64,000 bases of DNA from an uncultured Pelagibacteraceae bacterium (GTDB taxonomy: Bacteria > Pseudomonadota > Alphaproteobacteria > Pelagibacterales > AG-422-B15). Made by a program: the position numbers and the translations under genes. Numbering within the stretch: the first letter of the stretch is position 1; each line of letters opens with the position of its first letter. Below, one piece after another: positions 1-13,889 of this stretch. The stretch covers positions 1 through 64,000 of the forward strand of contig CABZHU010000002.1 in the NCBI GenBank assembly GCA_902525575.1, read 5' to 3'. Under the pieces are notes generated by a model. It was not told the DNA's origin, ran no database searches, and saw only the letters and a program-made list of their open reading frames with translations.

Positions 1-148
1 CTTTTTCCCATGGTGCTATTGTAATATCACTTTTTATTGAGGCACATAAATCAACTCCTGAAGCCTCTTCTGACTGATATTTAGGTAATTCAAAGTTTTC
101 AATATCAGATATTTTTTTAATGAGTATAGAATTTTTTTTAGTGGACAA
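1..148 (-). CDS. dut: dUTP diphosphatase (dUTPase), N-terminal part only
   Basis: The reverse strand reads an open frame that leaves the window at base 1. Its first ~49 residues contain FELPKYQSEEASGVDLCAS, which matches the N-terminal dUTPase strand around the conserved AG-x-DL element. dUTPase hydrolyses dUTP to dUMP and keeps uracil out of DNA. The frame has an upstream stop and no ATG, so the only likely start is a TTG at 148-146, four bases after the coaBC stop. coaBC-dut is a common alphaproteobacterial pair, which supports the call. The catalytic C-terminal motifs lie outside the window. Confidence 0.82.
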   Translation of the reverse strand, partial: MSTKKNSILIKKISDIENFELPKYQSEEASGVDLCASIKSDITIAPWEK

Positions 149-152
149 GTTT

Positions 153-1352
153 CTAACTTTTTAGATGCTGAACTATCTTATGAGATAATTTTTCAGCAAC
201 TTCCTCTTTTCGCATCTGCTTCCAGTTTTCAGTTACAGATTTAGATATAAAATGAATCTCATTTGTATCTTTACCAATAACTTTACCGTTTGAAACATTA
301 TTACCGAGAATCCAATCACAGCCCTTTTTTTTCAATTTAATTTTTGAATTTTCCTCTAGTTTCTCAGTTTCAGCTGCAAAGCCAACTACAAGGTCTGGTC
401 TATTATCATTACGTTTGCTTAATCTGGATAAAATGTCTGGATTCTCCTCCAAAGTGATATCTAACCTTGATCCATTTTTCTTAATTTTGGTTTCACTTTG
501 TTTCATAACTTTATAATCAGCAACTGCAGCAGCACAGACGGCAATATTTACAGGTAACGCTCTATCGCATTCGAACATCATTTCATCAGCTGATGACACA
601 TGAACAACCTTATCAACATTAGGATCAGATAATTTAGTTGGTCCAGAGATTAAAGTTGTATAGGCACCCAATGATGATAATTTTTCTGCAATTGTGTAGC
701 CCTGCTTTCCAGAAGACTCGTTGGAAATAAATCTTACAGGGTCTATCATTTCTCTTGTTGGCCCTGATGTAACAAGAGCTGAGAAATCTTTAAGTGGTTT
801 GAAATCTAAACTATTAATAAAATCATTTGTATATTTTATAATTTCACTTGGTTCACTCATTCGGCCTTCACCATATTCCCCGCAGGCCATTTCACCATTT
901 TCTGGTCCAACAAATTTTATGCCGTCATTCCTAAGAGTTTGAATATTTCTTTGTGTTGCATTATTAAGCCACATTCTTACATTCATTGCTGGTGCAACAA
1001 TTATGGGTTTATTTGTAGCCACCAAAACAGTTGATGCTAAATCGTCTGTATTCCCATACGCAATTTTGGACATGATGTTTGCTGTTGCAGGCGCAACAAG
1101 AATGACGTCAGCCTGTCTGGAAAGTTGTATATGGCCCATTTCATGTTCATCAGTTAAGTTGAATAGATCTGTATAAACCTTATTTTCTGATAAGCTCTCA
1201 ATGGATAAGGGTGTTACAAATTCTGAACCTGATTTTGTTAGAATACAAGTAACATCAATGTTATTGGCTTTAAGACCCCTTATTATCTCAAGCGATTTAT
1301 AAGCGGCAATACCACCAGTAATGATTAACAATACCTTTTTTGTTTTATTCAT
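153..1352 (-). CDS. coaBC: Bifunctional phosphopantothenoylcysteine decarboxylase / phosphopantothenate-cysteine ligase
   Basis: This cytosolic enzyme makes 4'-phosphopantetheine from phosphopantothenate, cysteine and CTP for coenzyme A synthesis. The 399 residues are close to the normal length. The N-terminal flavoprotein (CoaC) half shows ITGGIAAYKS near residue 11, APATANIMSK, the PAMN motif and the catalytic-Cys segment ACGEYGEGRM. The C-terminal CoaB half starts with TSGPTREMIDPVRFISN and carries AAAVADY and the Lys-rich KIKK segment. The dut gene follows four bases downstream. The ubiE-ubiB pair lies upstream on the same strand, 60 bases away. Confidence 0.96.
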   Translation of the reverse strand: MNKTKKVLLIITGGIAAYKSLEIIRGLKANNIDVTCILTKSGSEFVTPLSIESLSENKVYTDLFNLTDEHEMGHIQLSRQADVILVAPATANIMSKIAYGNTDDLASTVLVATNKPIIVAPAMNVRMWLNNATQRNIQTLRNDGIKFVGPENGEMACGEYGEGRMSEPSEIIKYTNDFINSLDFKPLKDFSALVTSGPTREMIDPVRFISNESSGKQGYTIAEKLSSLGAYTTLISGPTKLSDPNVDKVVHVSSADEMMFECDRALPVNIAVCAAAVADYKVMKQSETKIKKNGSRLDITLEENPDILSRLSKRNDNRPDLVVGFAAETEKLEENSKIKLKKKGCDWILGNNVSNGKVIGKDTNEIHFISKSVTENWKQMRKEEVAEKLSHKIVQHLKS

Positions 1353-1412
1353 TCCGTAGAGTTATACTTTTTTGTTTATCTTGAAAAGTAAATACAACTA
1401 TAAAAAAGTATT

Positions 1413-2948
1413 TTATATCAATGATATAATTAAAGCCAAGCTCGAAATTAAGACTGTTCCGCCAATTATAAAGTACTTTCTATTAGTCTTTCGGGGTGTA
1501 TTATCTGAATTTCCTTCAGTGATAATATTAAAAGCTTGATCGGCTCTTGAGATAAAATCGGGAATATCTGGCATTTTACGTGCAATACTTTGAAGTGTTT
1601 CCTGTGTTTGTTTTAATCTATTTTTTATTCCCAGCTCATCTTTAAGCCAAGTTTCTATTTCAGGTTTAGAAACTTCCCAGAAATTTATTTCAGGATCTAG
1701 TTTTCTTGCTACGCCCTCAACAGTAATCATAGTCTTTTGCAGCAAAAGAAGTTGAGGTTGTAAAAACATATTAAATTGTTCTGTTATATCAAAAAGTTGA
1801 ATTAATACATTGCCCATAGAAATATTTTTTGCTTTTTGATTAATTATAGGCTCTCCAATTGACCTCAAAGCTTGTGAAAAATCTTCAGTAGATTGACTTT
1901 TATCAATTAGTCCAGCTTCTTGATGAATTTTAGCTATCAAATAATAATCTTGCTTTATAAATCCGTAAATAATTTCTGCTAGGTAAGATCTATTCTTCTT
2001 ATCAAGCCTTCCCATAATTCCAAAGTCTACTGCAAGTAAATTTCCATTTTTATTTAAAAATAAATTACCTTGATGAAGATCCGCATGGAAATAACCATCT
2101 CTGATTGACTGTCTTAAAAAATTTACTATTAAATTCTCAGCTGATTTTTTGATATCATAATTATTTTCATTAAGTTTTTCGATTTTATCAGCTGGAATTC
2201 CATTAATTTTCTCCATGGTAAGTATTTTTTGAGTAATTTTTTCCCAATAAACTAGTGGAACATAAAAACTCCCATCTAATTGAGTATTCTCTCTAAGTTC
2301 TGATGCAGCTGCTGCCTCATATCTCAAGTCCAGTTCAAACTTGATTACTTCTTTTGCTTTTTTGATAATTGAATTAGGCCTTAATCTCTCAAATTCCTTA
2401 AAATTCTCCATGAAAGAAGTCAGCCATTCTAGGCGTGACATTTCTTGTTCTATGGTTTTTTCAATTTGAGGTCTGAGTATTTTAACCGCCACTTCAGTTT
2501 CAACCCCATTATTATTTATTTTTGCAAAGTGAACTTGAGCTATAGATGCCGCAGCAATTGGTTCGCTAAAATCAGTAAATACCTTATCTATAGTTGTACC
2601 AAACTCACTTTCTACTATTTTAATCGCAGTGTCCTTTGAGAAAGGGGGTAAATTATCTCTTAAAATAGACAAGTCATCTGCAATAGTATTTCCAACAATG
2701 TCTGGCCGTGTTGAAATTAGCTGGCCCAATTTGATGAAAGAGGGGCCTAGCTCATTTAATGCTTTAGCAACCCTAACTCCGTCTGAGTCATTCACTAGTT
2801 CTTTATTTTTAGAAACTCCTATAGACAAAAGTTGAGTGATTATTGTATAAATAATTTTGTATCTTACATTATGACCTATTAGTCGTAATATGTCGTGTGC
2901 TTTAAATATTCTGATTATCTTTAATAGAAAAAAAAAATTATTTATCAT
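1413..2948 (-). CDS. ubiB: Ubiquinone biosynthesis ATPase/kinase-like protein UbiB
   Basis: A member of the ABC1/ADCK atypical kinase family needed for ubiquinone (coenzyme Q) synthesis at the inner membrane. Of its 511 residues, the family hallmarks visible are GPSFIKLGQLISTRPD (the KxGQ inhibitory motif), the Ala-rich loop AAASIAQVH, the catalytic-loop DLHQGNLF and the metal-binding AVDFGIMG. A hydrophobic segment ends the protein (about residues 490-511) and would anchor it in the membrane. The start codon overlaps the ubiE stop in an ATGA arrangement, so the two are probably translationally coupled. Confidence 0.95.
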   Translation of the reverse strand: MINNFFFLLKIIRIFKAHDILRLIGHNVRYKIIYTIITQLLSIGVSKNKELVNDSDGVRVAKALNELGPSFIKLGQLISTRPDIVGNTIADDLSILRDNLPPFSKDTAIKIVESEFGTTIDKVFTDFSEPIAAASIAQVHFAKINNNGVETEVAVKILRPQIEKTIEQEMSRLEWLTSFMENFKEFERLRPNSIIKKAKEVIKFELDLRYEAAAASELRENTQLDGSFYVPLVYWEKITQKILTMEKINGIPADKIEKLNENNYDIKKSAENLIVNFLRQSIRDGYFHADLHQGNLFLNKNGNLLAVDFGIMGRLDKKNRSYLAEIIYGFIKQDYYLIAKIHQEAGLIDKSQSTEDFSQALRSIGEPIINQKAKNISMGNVLIQLFDITEQFNMFLQPQLLLLQKTMITVEGVARKLDPEINFWEVSKPEIETWLKDELGIKNRLKQTQETLQSIARKMPDIPDFISRADQAFNIITEGNSDNTPRKTNRKYFIIGGTVLISSLALIISLI

Positions 2949-3628
2949 AATTCTTTCTTTTCTGCTGAATGCATTGCAACTACTCCATTAAAAATATTGC
3001 GGTAATCAACTGTTACAAAATCTGAACTTTTAATTATTTCTAGAAACTCTTCTTGTGATGGGAATTCTTTAATTGTTTGAGTTAAATATTTATAAGGCTC
3101 TTCATCGCCAACAATAACTTTCCCAAATATCGGAATTAATGAAGAATATAAGTTGTATACCCTGGATAAAGATTCATTTTTAACTTTAGAAAATTCAAGA
3201 CATAGAAATCTACCACCGGGCTTCAAAACTCTTTTCGCTTCCTGCAAGGACTTTTTAAGATCACTAAAATTTCTAACACCAAAAGAAACTAAATAAGCAT
3301 CAAAAGAATTATCTTCAAAAGGAAGTTCCTCAGCTGGTGCGACTACCCACTCAATATCATTTGAATACTGCTTTATTCTTTTTCCAGCTGCAACCATATT
3401 TTCATTTGGATCACAGACTATAGCCTTACCTTTTCCATTAACTCTTTTAAGGAAGCGTCTTGAAATATCTCCTGTGCCACCAGCGACATCAATTATTTTC
3501 ATTTCTTCATGAGGCGAAAGCCAATCAATCATTAATTCTTTCCAATACCGATGAACGCCCATAGACATTACATCGTTCATAATATCGTATTTACTTGCAA
3601 CTGAATTAAAGACTTCTTTTGTTTCCAT
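2945..3628 (-). CDS. ubiE: Ubiquinone/menaquinone C-methyltransferase UbiE
   Basis: A SAM-dependent methyltransferase that performs the C-methylation step of ubiquinone synthesis. The 227 residues carry the SAM-binding signature IIDVAGGTGDISRRF near residue 45, then the YLVSFGVRNFSD and RVLKPGGRFLCLEFSK motifs typical of UbiE. It is the first gene of a minus-strand run ubiE-ubiB-coaBC-dut and is divergent from mutM across a 65-base AT-rich spacer that must hold both promoters. This head-to-head arrangement is frequent in alphaproteobacteria. Confidence 0.96.
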   Translation of the reverse strand: METKEVFNSVASKYDIMNDVMSMGVHRYWKELMIDWLSPHEEMKIIDVAGGTGDISRRFLKRVNGKGKAIVCDPNENMVAAGKRIKQYSNDIEWVVAPAEELPFEDNSFDAYLVSFGVRNFSDLKKSLQEAKRVLKPGGRFLCLEFSKVKNESLSRVYNLYSSLIPIFGKVIVGDEEPYKYLTQTIKEFPSQEEFLEIIKSSDFVTVDYRNIFNGVVAMHSAEKKEL

Positions 3629-3693
3629 CTAATAAATATTTGATAAATTAAGTATCTTTTATTTTATAACTAATAATTAATATATAAAAATAT

Positions 3694-4524
3694 ATGCCTG
3701 AGTTGCCTGAAGTTCAAACTGTAGTTAATGGGATAAAAAGTAAACTTATTGGATTAAAGATCAAAGACGCAGAGGTATTTGTCAAAAAACTCAGATATCC
3801 TGTGCCAATAAACCTAAAAAATAAAATTAATAAAAGCTCACTATTAGATGTCAAGAGGCGAGCAAAATACATAATTTTAAGGTTATCGAATGACTATTCT
3901 CTTATTATACACCTCGGTATGTCTGGAAGAATAATTATTGGTAAAAAAAAAGAAATAAAACCGATTAAACATACACATTTTCAGTTATATTTTTCCAATG
4001 ATTTAGTATTGCAATTTATAGATCCACGAAGGTTTGGCTGCATATTGCTAAGAGAAACAAGCAAGCTATTAGAAGAAAAGCTTCTTAAACATTTGGGCAT
4101 TGAGCCACTCAGCAAATCTTTTAATCAAAATTATTTGTATGAAATTGCTAGCAATAAATCATCACCAATTAAGTCAATAATCATGAACCAAAAGTATATT
4201 GTAGGTATTGGTAATATCTATGCTTCTGAATCTTTATATTTATCAAATATAAGTCCCTTTAAACTAGGGAACAAACTGACAATATCTGAGAGTGATCGAT
4301 TAGTTAGTTCAATTAAGAGGGTACTGAAAAAATCAATTCAAATGGGGGGATCAAGTATCAATGATCATACGATGATTTCTGGCAAGTTAGGCCATTATCA
4401 GAATAAACTTCAAGTATACGGACGTGATGGAAAAAAATGTAGAAATAAATCTTGTCAGTTGCCCATAATACGCATAGTAATAGCCCAGCGATCGACATTC
4501 TACTGTAGTAGCTGTCAAAAATAG
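3694..4524 (+). CDS. mutM: Formamidopyrimidine-DNA glycosylase
   Basis: A base-excision repair enzyme that removes 8-oxoguanine and formamidopyrimidines and cuts the abasic site. After Met removal the protein starts PELPEVQTV, giving the catalytic Pro and Glu. The 276 residues also show the helix-two-turn-helix segment VGIGNIYASE. A C-terminal zinc finger of the form C-x4-C...C-x2-C (KCRNKSC and YCSSCQK) closes the protein. It lies 16 bases upstream of rpsT. Confidence 0.97.
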   Translation: MPELPEVQTVVNGIKSKLIGLKIKDAEVFVKKLRYPVPINLKNKINKSSLLDVKRRAKYIILRLSNDYSLIIHLGMSGRIIIGKKKEIKPIKHTHFQLYFSNDLVLQFIDPRRFGCILLRETSKLLEEKLLKHLGIEPLSKSFNQNYLYEIASNKSSPIKSIIMNQKYIVGIGNIYASESLYLSNISPFKLGNKLTISESDRLVSSIKRVLKKSIQMGGSSINDHTMISGKLGHYQNKLQVYGRDGKKCRNKSCQLPIIRIVIAQRSTFYCSSCQK

Positions 4525-4540
4525 TAAATACGAAAAAAAT

Positions 4541-4804
4541 ATGGCTAATACTAAATCTGCAAAAGCAAAAGTAAGAGAAATATCGAATAAAACAGACATA
4601 AATAAGTCCGTTAGAAATAGATATCGTACCTTCATCAAAAAAGTTGAACTAAATATTGTAAGTGGCGATAAATCAGCGGCTAAAGCCGCTCTAAGATCAG
4701 CTGAGTCCGAGATGATGTCTGCTGTATCAAAAAAGATTGTTCATAAAAACACTGCAGCAAGAAAAATTTCTCGACTATCAAATAAGATAAAATCACTAAA
4801 ATAG
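4541..4804 (+). CDS. rpsT: 30S ribosomal protein S20
   Basis: A small basic ribosomal protein of 87 residues that binds 16S rRNA. It starts MANTKSAKAKVREISNKT and ends HKNTAARKISRLSNKIKSLK, both typical of S20. The mutM-rpsT-dnaA order is characteristic of alphaproteobacteria. The 321-base spacer after the stop codon is the longest non-coding stretch in the window. Confidence 0.97.
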   Translation: MANTKSAKAKVREISNKTDINKSVRNRYRTFIKKVELNIVSGDKSAAKAALRSAESEMMSAVSKKIVHKNTAARKISRLSNKIKSLK

Positions 4805-5125
4805 ATTCATCAAACTTTTTCCGTATGTTAAGGTCCACAGTGGAAGTTACGTGGAAACAATTGAGTTTAATTTCATATTAAAATTTATCATCAAGTAAGT
4901 AATAATTTTATTGCGATTCAATTTTATTAACGCTAGGTTTATTCAATTAAAAATAATCATTTTAATTATCCAAATTATTTTTTTTAGTCTGAATTTATGG
5001 TTTAAATTCAGAAAGTACTTTTTGGAATAGGTTTTTCCAAATGAAAAAAAGTGCAAAAAAAAATTATGCTTTTATATAAAATTGGATACAATTTTAATGA
5101 GTAAAATTGAGGGAGTTCATAATTA
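4805..5125. other. 321-base AT-rich spacer rpsT-dnaA: dnaA leader and possible origin region
   Basis: No gene of convincing length is present. The sequence is very AT-rich with several A and T tracts. One near-match to a DnaA box (TTATCCAAA, one difference from TTATCCACA) lies at 4966-4974. Two TCCAC cores occur near 4834 and, in reverse, near 4850. A perfect 10-base inverted repeat lies at 4988-5012. Position next to dnaA is a common origin site in bacteria, but alphaproteobacterial origins are often elsewhere, and one near-box is weak evidence. It certainly contains the dnaA promoter and leader. Confidence 0.35.
4988..5012. repeat. 10-base perfect inverted repeat upstream of dnaA
   Basis: TCTGAATTTA at 4988-4997 is repeated as its reverse complement at 5003-5012 with a five-base loop. 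It lies 113 bases before the dnaA start. A T5 run follows at 5019-5023, but not directly. It could be a late rpsT terminator, a hairpin in the dnaA leader or an operator. The sequence alone does not decide between these. Confidence 0.5.
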
Positions 5126-6538
5126 ATGTTTCAGGATTTAGAAAATGCACAGCCCTCAAAATCTAGCATCCGAGATCAATGGAATATTGTTTTAAAAAAA
5201 CTTAATTCTGAATATGGAAATGAAATATTTAATAGCTGGATAAAAAATATATCTATAAAAAACTTAGATAACGATATTATATATTTTACAGTTCCGACAA
5301 GGTTTATCAGAGACTGGATTACTTCACATTATTTAGACAAGATTATCTATTTTTTAAATCAAGAAAATCCTGATATTAAACGAGTAAAAATTAGCATAGA
5401 TAACGCACTTACCTCGAATATGCTTAACCTGAATAAGGATATATCTTCGGAAAATAATCAGATTAAGGCCTCATTTAATTCAAATTCATCAGACGATTGG
5501 CCTTTAGATGAGAGATTCACTTTTGACAAATTTATAACGGGTCCTACTAATGAACTTGCCTTTGCATCAGCAAAGAGACTTTGCTCGGATGATACATACG
5601 AATTTAATCCACTTTATGTTTACGGTGGAGTAGGACTAGGCAAAACACATCTTCTACATGCTATAGCTTGGCAGATAAGTGAAGAGAAAGTAAACAGTAA
5701 AGTACTTTATCTATCAGCTGAACGATTTATGTTTCAGTTTATAAAATCACTTAGGCAAAAAGACACAATGACTTTCAAACAGAAATTTAGATCTGCTGAT
5801 GTTTTAATTATAGATGACATTCAGTTTATGATTGGAAAAAATTCAACTCAAGAAGAATTTTTTCACACTTTTAATTCATTATTAGATTTGAATAAAAGAG
5901 TTATCATATCTGCCGATAGGTCTCCAAGTGAACTTAGCAGTTTTGATGATCGTATGAAGTCAAGATTATCAGGAGGTTTAGTTGTTGATATAATGCCAAC
6001 AACATATGAATTGAGATATTCGATAATAAAAAATAAGTATAGTGAATTAAGAGAAAAAAATAAAAATAGTATATTTGAACTTGATGAAAATATTTTAGAA
6101 TTTTTAGCTAAAACAATAACATCAAATATAAGAGAACTAGAAGGCGCTTTAAATAAAGTATTCACTTTTTCAAATATATTAGGAAAAAAGATTGATATCG
6201 AATTAACAAAATCAGTTCTCAAAGATTTGCTCAAATCTAGCAATCGAAGAATAACAATCGATGAGATTCAAAATAAGGTTGCAAGTTATTTTAATATTAA
6301 AATTGATGATCTTATTTCAAGTAGAAGGATTAGAACTTTTGCTCGACCAAGACAGGTGGCGATGTACCTTACAAAAAAATTGACCACTAGATCTTTGCCA
6401 GAGATTGGTAGAAAATTTGGAGGCAGAGACCATACAACTGTAATACATGCAGTTAAAAAGATCGAAGAATTAAAACAGAATAATCCAAAATTTGATGAGG
6501 ATATTAATTTAATTACCCAGATGATCACATCAGTTTAG
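5126..6538 (+). CDS. dnaA: Chromosomal replication initiator protein DnaA
   Basis: The AAA+ initiator that binds DnaA boxes and melts the origin. It has 470 residues. The N-terminal domain runs to about residue 90, followed by a short Asn/Ser-rich linker. The ATPase core has Walker A YGGVGLGKTH (about 166-175) and Walker B VLIIDDIQFM, plus sensor II around NIRELEGALNKV. The C-terminal DNA-binding domain ends with the signature GGRDHTTVIHAVKKIEEL. A purine-rich GAGGGAG lies about 10-15 bases upstream of the ATG. dnaN follows after 63 bases. Confidence 0.98.
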   Translation: MFQDLENAQPSKSSIRDQWNIVLKKLNSEYGNEIFNSWIKNISIKNLDNDIIYFTVPTRFIRDWITSHYLDKIIYFLNQENPDIKRVKISIDNALTSNMLNLNKDISSENNQIKASFNSNSSDDWPLDERFTFDKFITGPTNELAFASAKRLCSDDTYEFNPLYVYGGVGLGKTHLLHAIAWQISEEKVNSKVLYLSAERFMFQFIKSLRQKDTMTFKQKFRSADVLIIDDIQFMIGKNSTQEEFFHTFNSLLDLNKRVIISADRSPSELSSFDDRMKSRLSGGLVVDIMPTTYELRYSIIKNKYSELREKNKNSIFELDENILEFLAKTITSNIRELEGALNKVFTFSNILGKKIDIELTKSVLKDLLKSSNRRITIDEIQNKVASYFNIKIDDLISSRRIRTFARPRQVAMYLTKKLTTRSLPEIGRKFGGRDHTTVIHAVKKIEELKQNNPKFDEDINLITQMITSV

Positions 6539-6601
6539 TTGTTTTCATATTATTCAAAAAATTGAAGAAATATGTTACAGTAATAATAATCAGTTAGATT
6601 T

Positions 6602-7729
6602 ATGGAAATTAAAGCAAACAGTTCTGACCTTTTAAAAGCTCTAAATCATATACATGGAATTGTTGAGGTTAGACATACATTACCAATATTATCTAATATT
6701 GTATTATCTGCAGAAAACAACGAGCTTAGCCTATCCTCCACTAATCTAGATATTTTTTGTTCCGACAAAGTAGATGCAGAAATAGTGAACTCAGGGGAAA
6801 TTTCTGTTCCTGCAATAACTTTCTTTGAAATTGTTAAAAGATTGCCTTCTGGATCAGACGTAATACTGAGTATGGGTGATGAAGACACAGAGCTAATATT
6901 AAAGTGTGGAAGGTCTAAATTTAATCTTTCTACGTTAAGGACTTCGGACTTTCCAATACTTTCAGATAAAGATTTATCTACTAATTTTGTAATTAGCGCT
7001 GACGAACTAAGCAGGATGATAGATAAAACAAAGTTTGCGATATCTAATGAAGAAACAAGATACTATTTAAATGGTATTTTTTTTCACAAAGCAGAGAGTA
7101 ATTCTATTAAATTTTTAAGAGCCGTAGCTACCGATGGACATCGATTGGCCCAATACGATATTCCTCTCCCTCAAGGTGCTGAAGAAATTACTGGAATAAT
7201 CATACCTAAAAAAACAGTTTTTGAATTAAGAAAGGTATTAGATGATGCTGATGGTGACGTAAGCGTATCTTTAAATGAAAATAAAATTAAGTTCTCATTT
7301 AATAATTTGAAAATAATATCAAAAGTAATAGATGGCACTTTTCCTGATTATACAAAAGTTATTCCTCAAAATAATGATAAAAATTTTAAAACAAATAATT
7401 CTGAACTTAAAAATGCTATTGATAGAGTATCAGCTGTAGCAATTAATGAGGAAACAAAATCAAAGGCAATTAAATTAACAATTGAAAATAATAAACTAAA
7501 TCTCAGCGTTGAGAGTCAATCTAAGGGATCCGCAAAAGAAGAGATTGATATTAGTTATAGTAATGAAAAAGTTGATATTGGTTTTAATTCTAGGTATCTA
7601 CTGGATATCTGTAATGAGGTTGATGGTGATGAAATAGATGTAAACTTACTCGATTCAATATCACCTGCTATTATTTTAGATAAAACTGACGAAAATTTAT
7701 TCTTTGTTTTAATGCCAATGCGTATTTGA
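6602..7729 (+). CDS. dnaN: DNA polymerase III beta subunit (sliding clamp)
   Basis: The ring-shaped clamp that tethers DNA polymerase III to DNA. The 375 residues match the family length and consist of three clamp folds. Recognisable segments are EVRHTLPILSNIVLSA near the N-terminus, RAVATDGHRLAQYDIPLP in the middle and the C-terminal pocket-forming FVLMPMRI. The gene ends TGA directly against the recF ATG with no spacer, so the two are surely co-transcribed and probably coupled. Confidence 0.97.
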   Translation: MEIKANSSDLLKALNHIHGIVEVRHTLPILSNIVLSAENNELSLSSTNLDIFCSDKVDAEIVNSGEISVPAITFFEIVKRLPSGSDVILSMGDEDTELILKCGRSKFNLSTLRTSDFPILSDKDLSTNFVISADELSRMIDKTKFAISNEETRYYLNGIFFHKAESNSIKFLRAVATDGHRLAQYDIPLPQGAEEITGIIIPKKTVFELRKVLDDADGDVSVSLNENKIKFSFNNLKIISKVIDGTFPDYTKVIPQNNDKNFKTNNSELKNAIDRVSAVAINEETKSKAIKLTIENNKLNLSVESQSKGSAKEEIDISYSNEKVDIGFNSRYLLDICNEVDGDEIDVNLLDSISPAIILDKTDENLFFVLMPMRI

Positions 7730-11968
<4,239 letters not shown>

Positions 11969-11986
<18 letters not shown>

Positions 11987-13333
11987 AATGCAACTATAAA
12001 TTATTATATAAATATTTTAACTTTTAAATTTACCTTGAAAAATTCTCTTGAACTATCACAAAATGAAGACATTAATTTACGATTAAGAACACTCAATCTT
12101 ATTCGTTGGATAGCAGTGCTTGGCCAATTCTCTGCTGTCGTTATTGCTTTTTTCTATTTCCAGATAGTTTTTAATATTTATATCTGCATTTTACTAATCT
12201 TACTTAGCGTAATGCTTAATATAGCTGTAAGCGTTTTATATCCTCTAACAAAAATTCTAAACTATAATGAAACTTTCTTTTATTTGGTTTTTGATCTAAT
12301 CCAATTAGTCTCACTACTGTATTTAACTGGAGGACTAACAAATCCTTTTTGCGTCTTGATATTAGCACCACTTGTAATTGCAGCCACTTATTTAGATTTT
12401 AGAAGAACAGTCCTGATAACAGTGGTTGCAATTATCTCCCTCAATTTTTTAGCTTATTATTACTATCCTCTTGAAAGCATAACCCTTGGGATAGGCAAAG
12501 ATGACTTTTCAGGATTTGAAATATTTTTAATTTGGTCAGCCTTAGTAATTACTTCAATCTTTATAACAGCCTACTGTTTTAGAGTTGCAGAAGACTCAAG
12601 GAAAACAAGACAGGCTCTAAGACAATCTCAATTATCATTGTCCAATGAAGAGCAGGTCTCCGCTTTAATGAGTTTAACAGCAGCAGCTGTTCATGAACTT
12701 GGAACACCACTATCAACAATTTCAATTATCAATAAGGAATTAGTTAACAATAACAAAGATGGAGTCTTAGGTGAGGATTTATTGGTTATCCAGTCTCAAC
12801 TAGAGAGGTGTAAAGAAATATTAGAACGACTGAGATCAAATAATTTATCTGATAAAAGTAATGAATTTATTAATCAATTAAATTTTGTACGCTTAATAAA
12901 TGAAATTGTTTCCCCGTATGATAATAATAAAATAAAATTTCATATATTTTTTGATGACTATTTTGAGAGAGAAAAAGTTGTTATACCCAGGTCTGCTGAA
13001 TTAGTGCACTCTCTAACTAATATCATAGATAATGCATTTAAGTACGCCATAAATTCTGTAGAAATTAGTCTAAAAAATGAACAGGAAAAAATCATAATAG
13101 AAATTGTCGATGATGGTCCAGGTTTTGCATCAGAAATTTACCCATTTCTTGGTGAGCCGTATTTACGCAATAATAGGGATAAAAATAAGGAAGGTCTTGG
13201 TTTGGGCTTATTTATTTCAAAGAACTTACTTGCAAAGTCACTTGGTGAGATTAAATTCCTTAATAGAAAAAATAAAGGTGGATGTGTTCAGGTAATTTTA
13301 ATTAAAAGTGCTTTAGGACTTCAAAATGAATAA
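11969..13333 (+). CDS. regB: Redox-sensing sensor histidine kinase RegB/PrrB/ActS family
   Basis: A membrane kinase that, in relatives, senses the quinone pool and redox state and phosphorylates RegA. About six hydrophobic segments span residues 45-205. The ubiquinone-responsive GGLTNPF loop is at about 121-127. The H-box AAAVHELGTPLST (His242) has the RegB-specific ELGTPL form. A Cys at about 281 in LERCKEIL may correspond to the redox-active Cys of the family. N, G1 and G2 boxes are present (NIIDNAFKYA, DDGPGFA, GLGLGLFIS). The ATG at 11969 overlaps the divergent peptidase gene, so an in-frame TTG at 12035 is an alternative start. regA overlaps its 3' end by eight bases. Confidence 0.88.
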
Positions 13334-13877
13334 TATAGAAAATAATTTAAATCTGGATAAGTCGCTATTGATACTTGACGATGATGATGTGTTTAGAAAT
13401 AGACTGATCACCGCCATGAAAAGAAAAGGGTACGAAGCATATGGAGTTGCTTCGGTTAAAGAGGCCAAGTCTTCACTATCTCAGAAATTTCCAAAATATG
13501 CTGTAGTTGATCTAAGGCTGGATGATGGAAATGGCTTAGAGATAGTATCTCTACTTTCAAAGCAAAGATCTGATAGTAAAATTGTTATGCTTACTGGATA
13601 TGGAAACATTCCAACTGCTGTTGCAGCTGTGAAGGAAGGAGCCTGCGACTATTTAGCTAAGCCTGCTGACGCAGACGACATTGATGCAGCTTTAAAAGCA
13701 CCTTATTCATCTAGTCCAGAGCCCCCAAAGAATCCTATGTCAGCTGATAGAGTAAAATGGGAACATATACTTAGAGTTTATGAGTTGTGCAATCGAAACG
13801 TTTCTGAGACAGCTAGAAGATTGAAAATGCATCGAAGAACACTCCAAAGAATACTTCAGAAGAAATCACCAAAATAA
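13326..13877 (+). CDS. regA: Response regulator RegA/PrrA/ActR family
   Basis: The DNA-binding partner of RegB. In relatives it controls respiration, carbon fixation, nitrogen metabolism and phototrophy according to redox state. The receiver domain has LILDDDDVFRNRL, the phospho-acceptor Asp62 in AVVDLRLDDGNGL, and the conserved MLTGYGNIPTAVAAVKEGA and YLAKPAD segments. A proline-containing linker leads to a Fis-type helix-turn-helix (NVSETARRLKMHRRTLQRI). The 183 residues match the family length. No senC/prrC gene is next to the pair. Confidence 0.92.
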   Translation: MNNIENNLNLDKSLLILDDDDVFRNRLITAMKRKGYEAYGVASVKEAKSSLSQKFPKYAVVDLRLDDGNGLEIVSLLSKQRSDSKIVMLTGYGNIPTAVAAVKEGACDYLAKPADADDIDAALKAPYSSSPEPPKNPMSADRVKWEHILRVYELCNRNVSETARRLKMHRRTLQRILQKKSPK

Positions 13878-13889
13878 AATTTACAGAAA

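Noticed and set aside
3629..3693. Origin of replication between the divergent ubiE and mutM genes
   Set aside because: Only 65 bases and no DnaA-box-like sequence. The divergence is a standard gene arrangement in this class.
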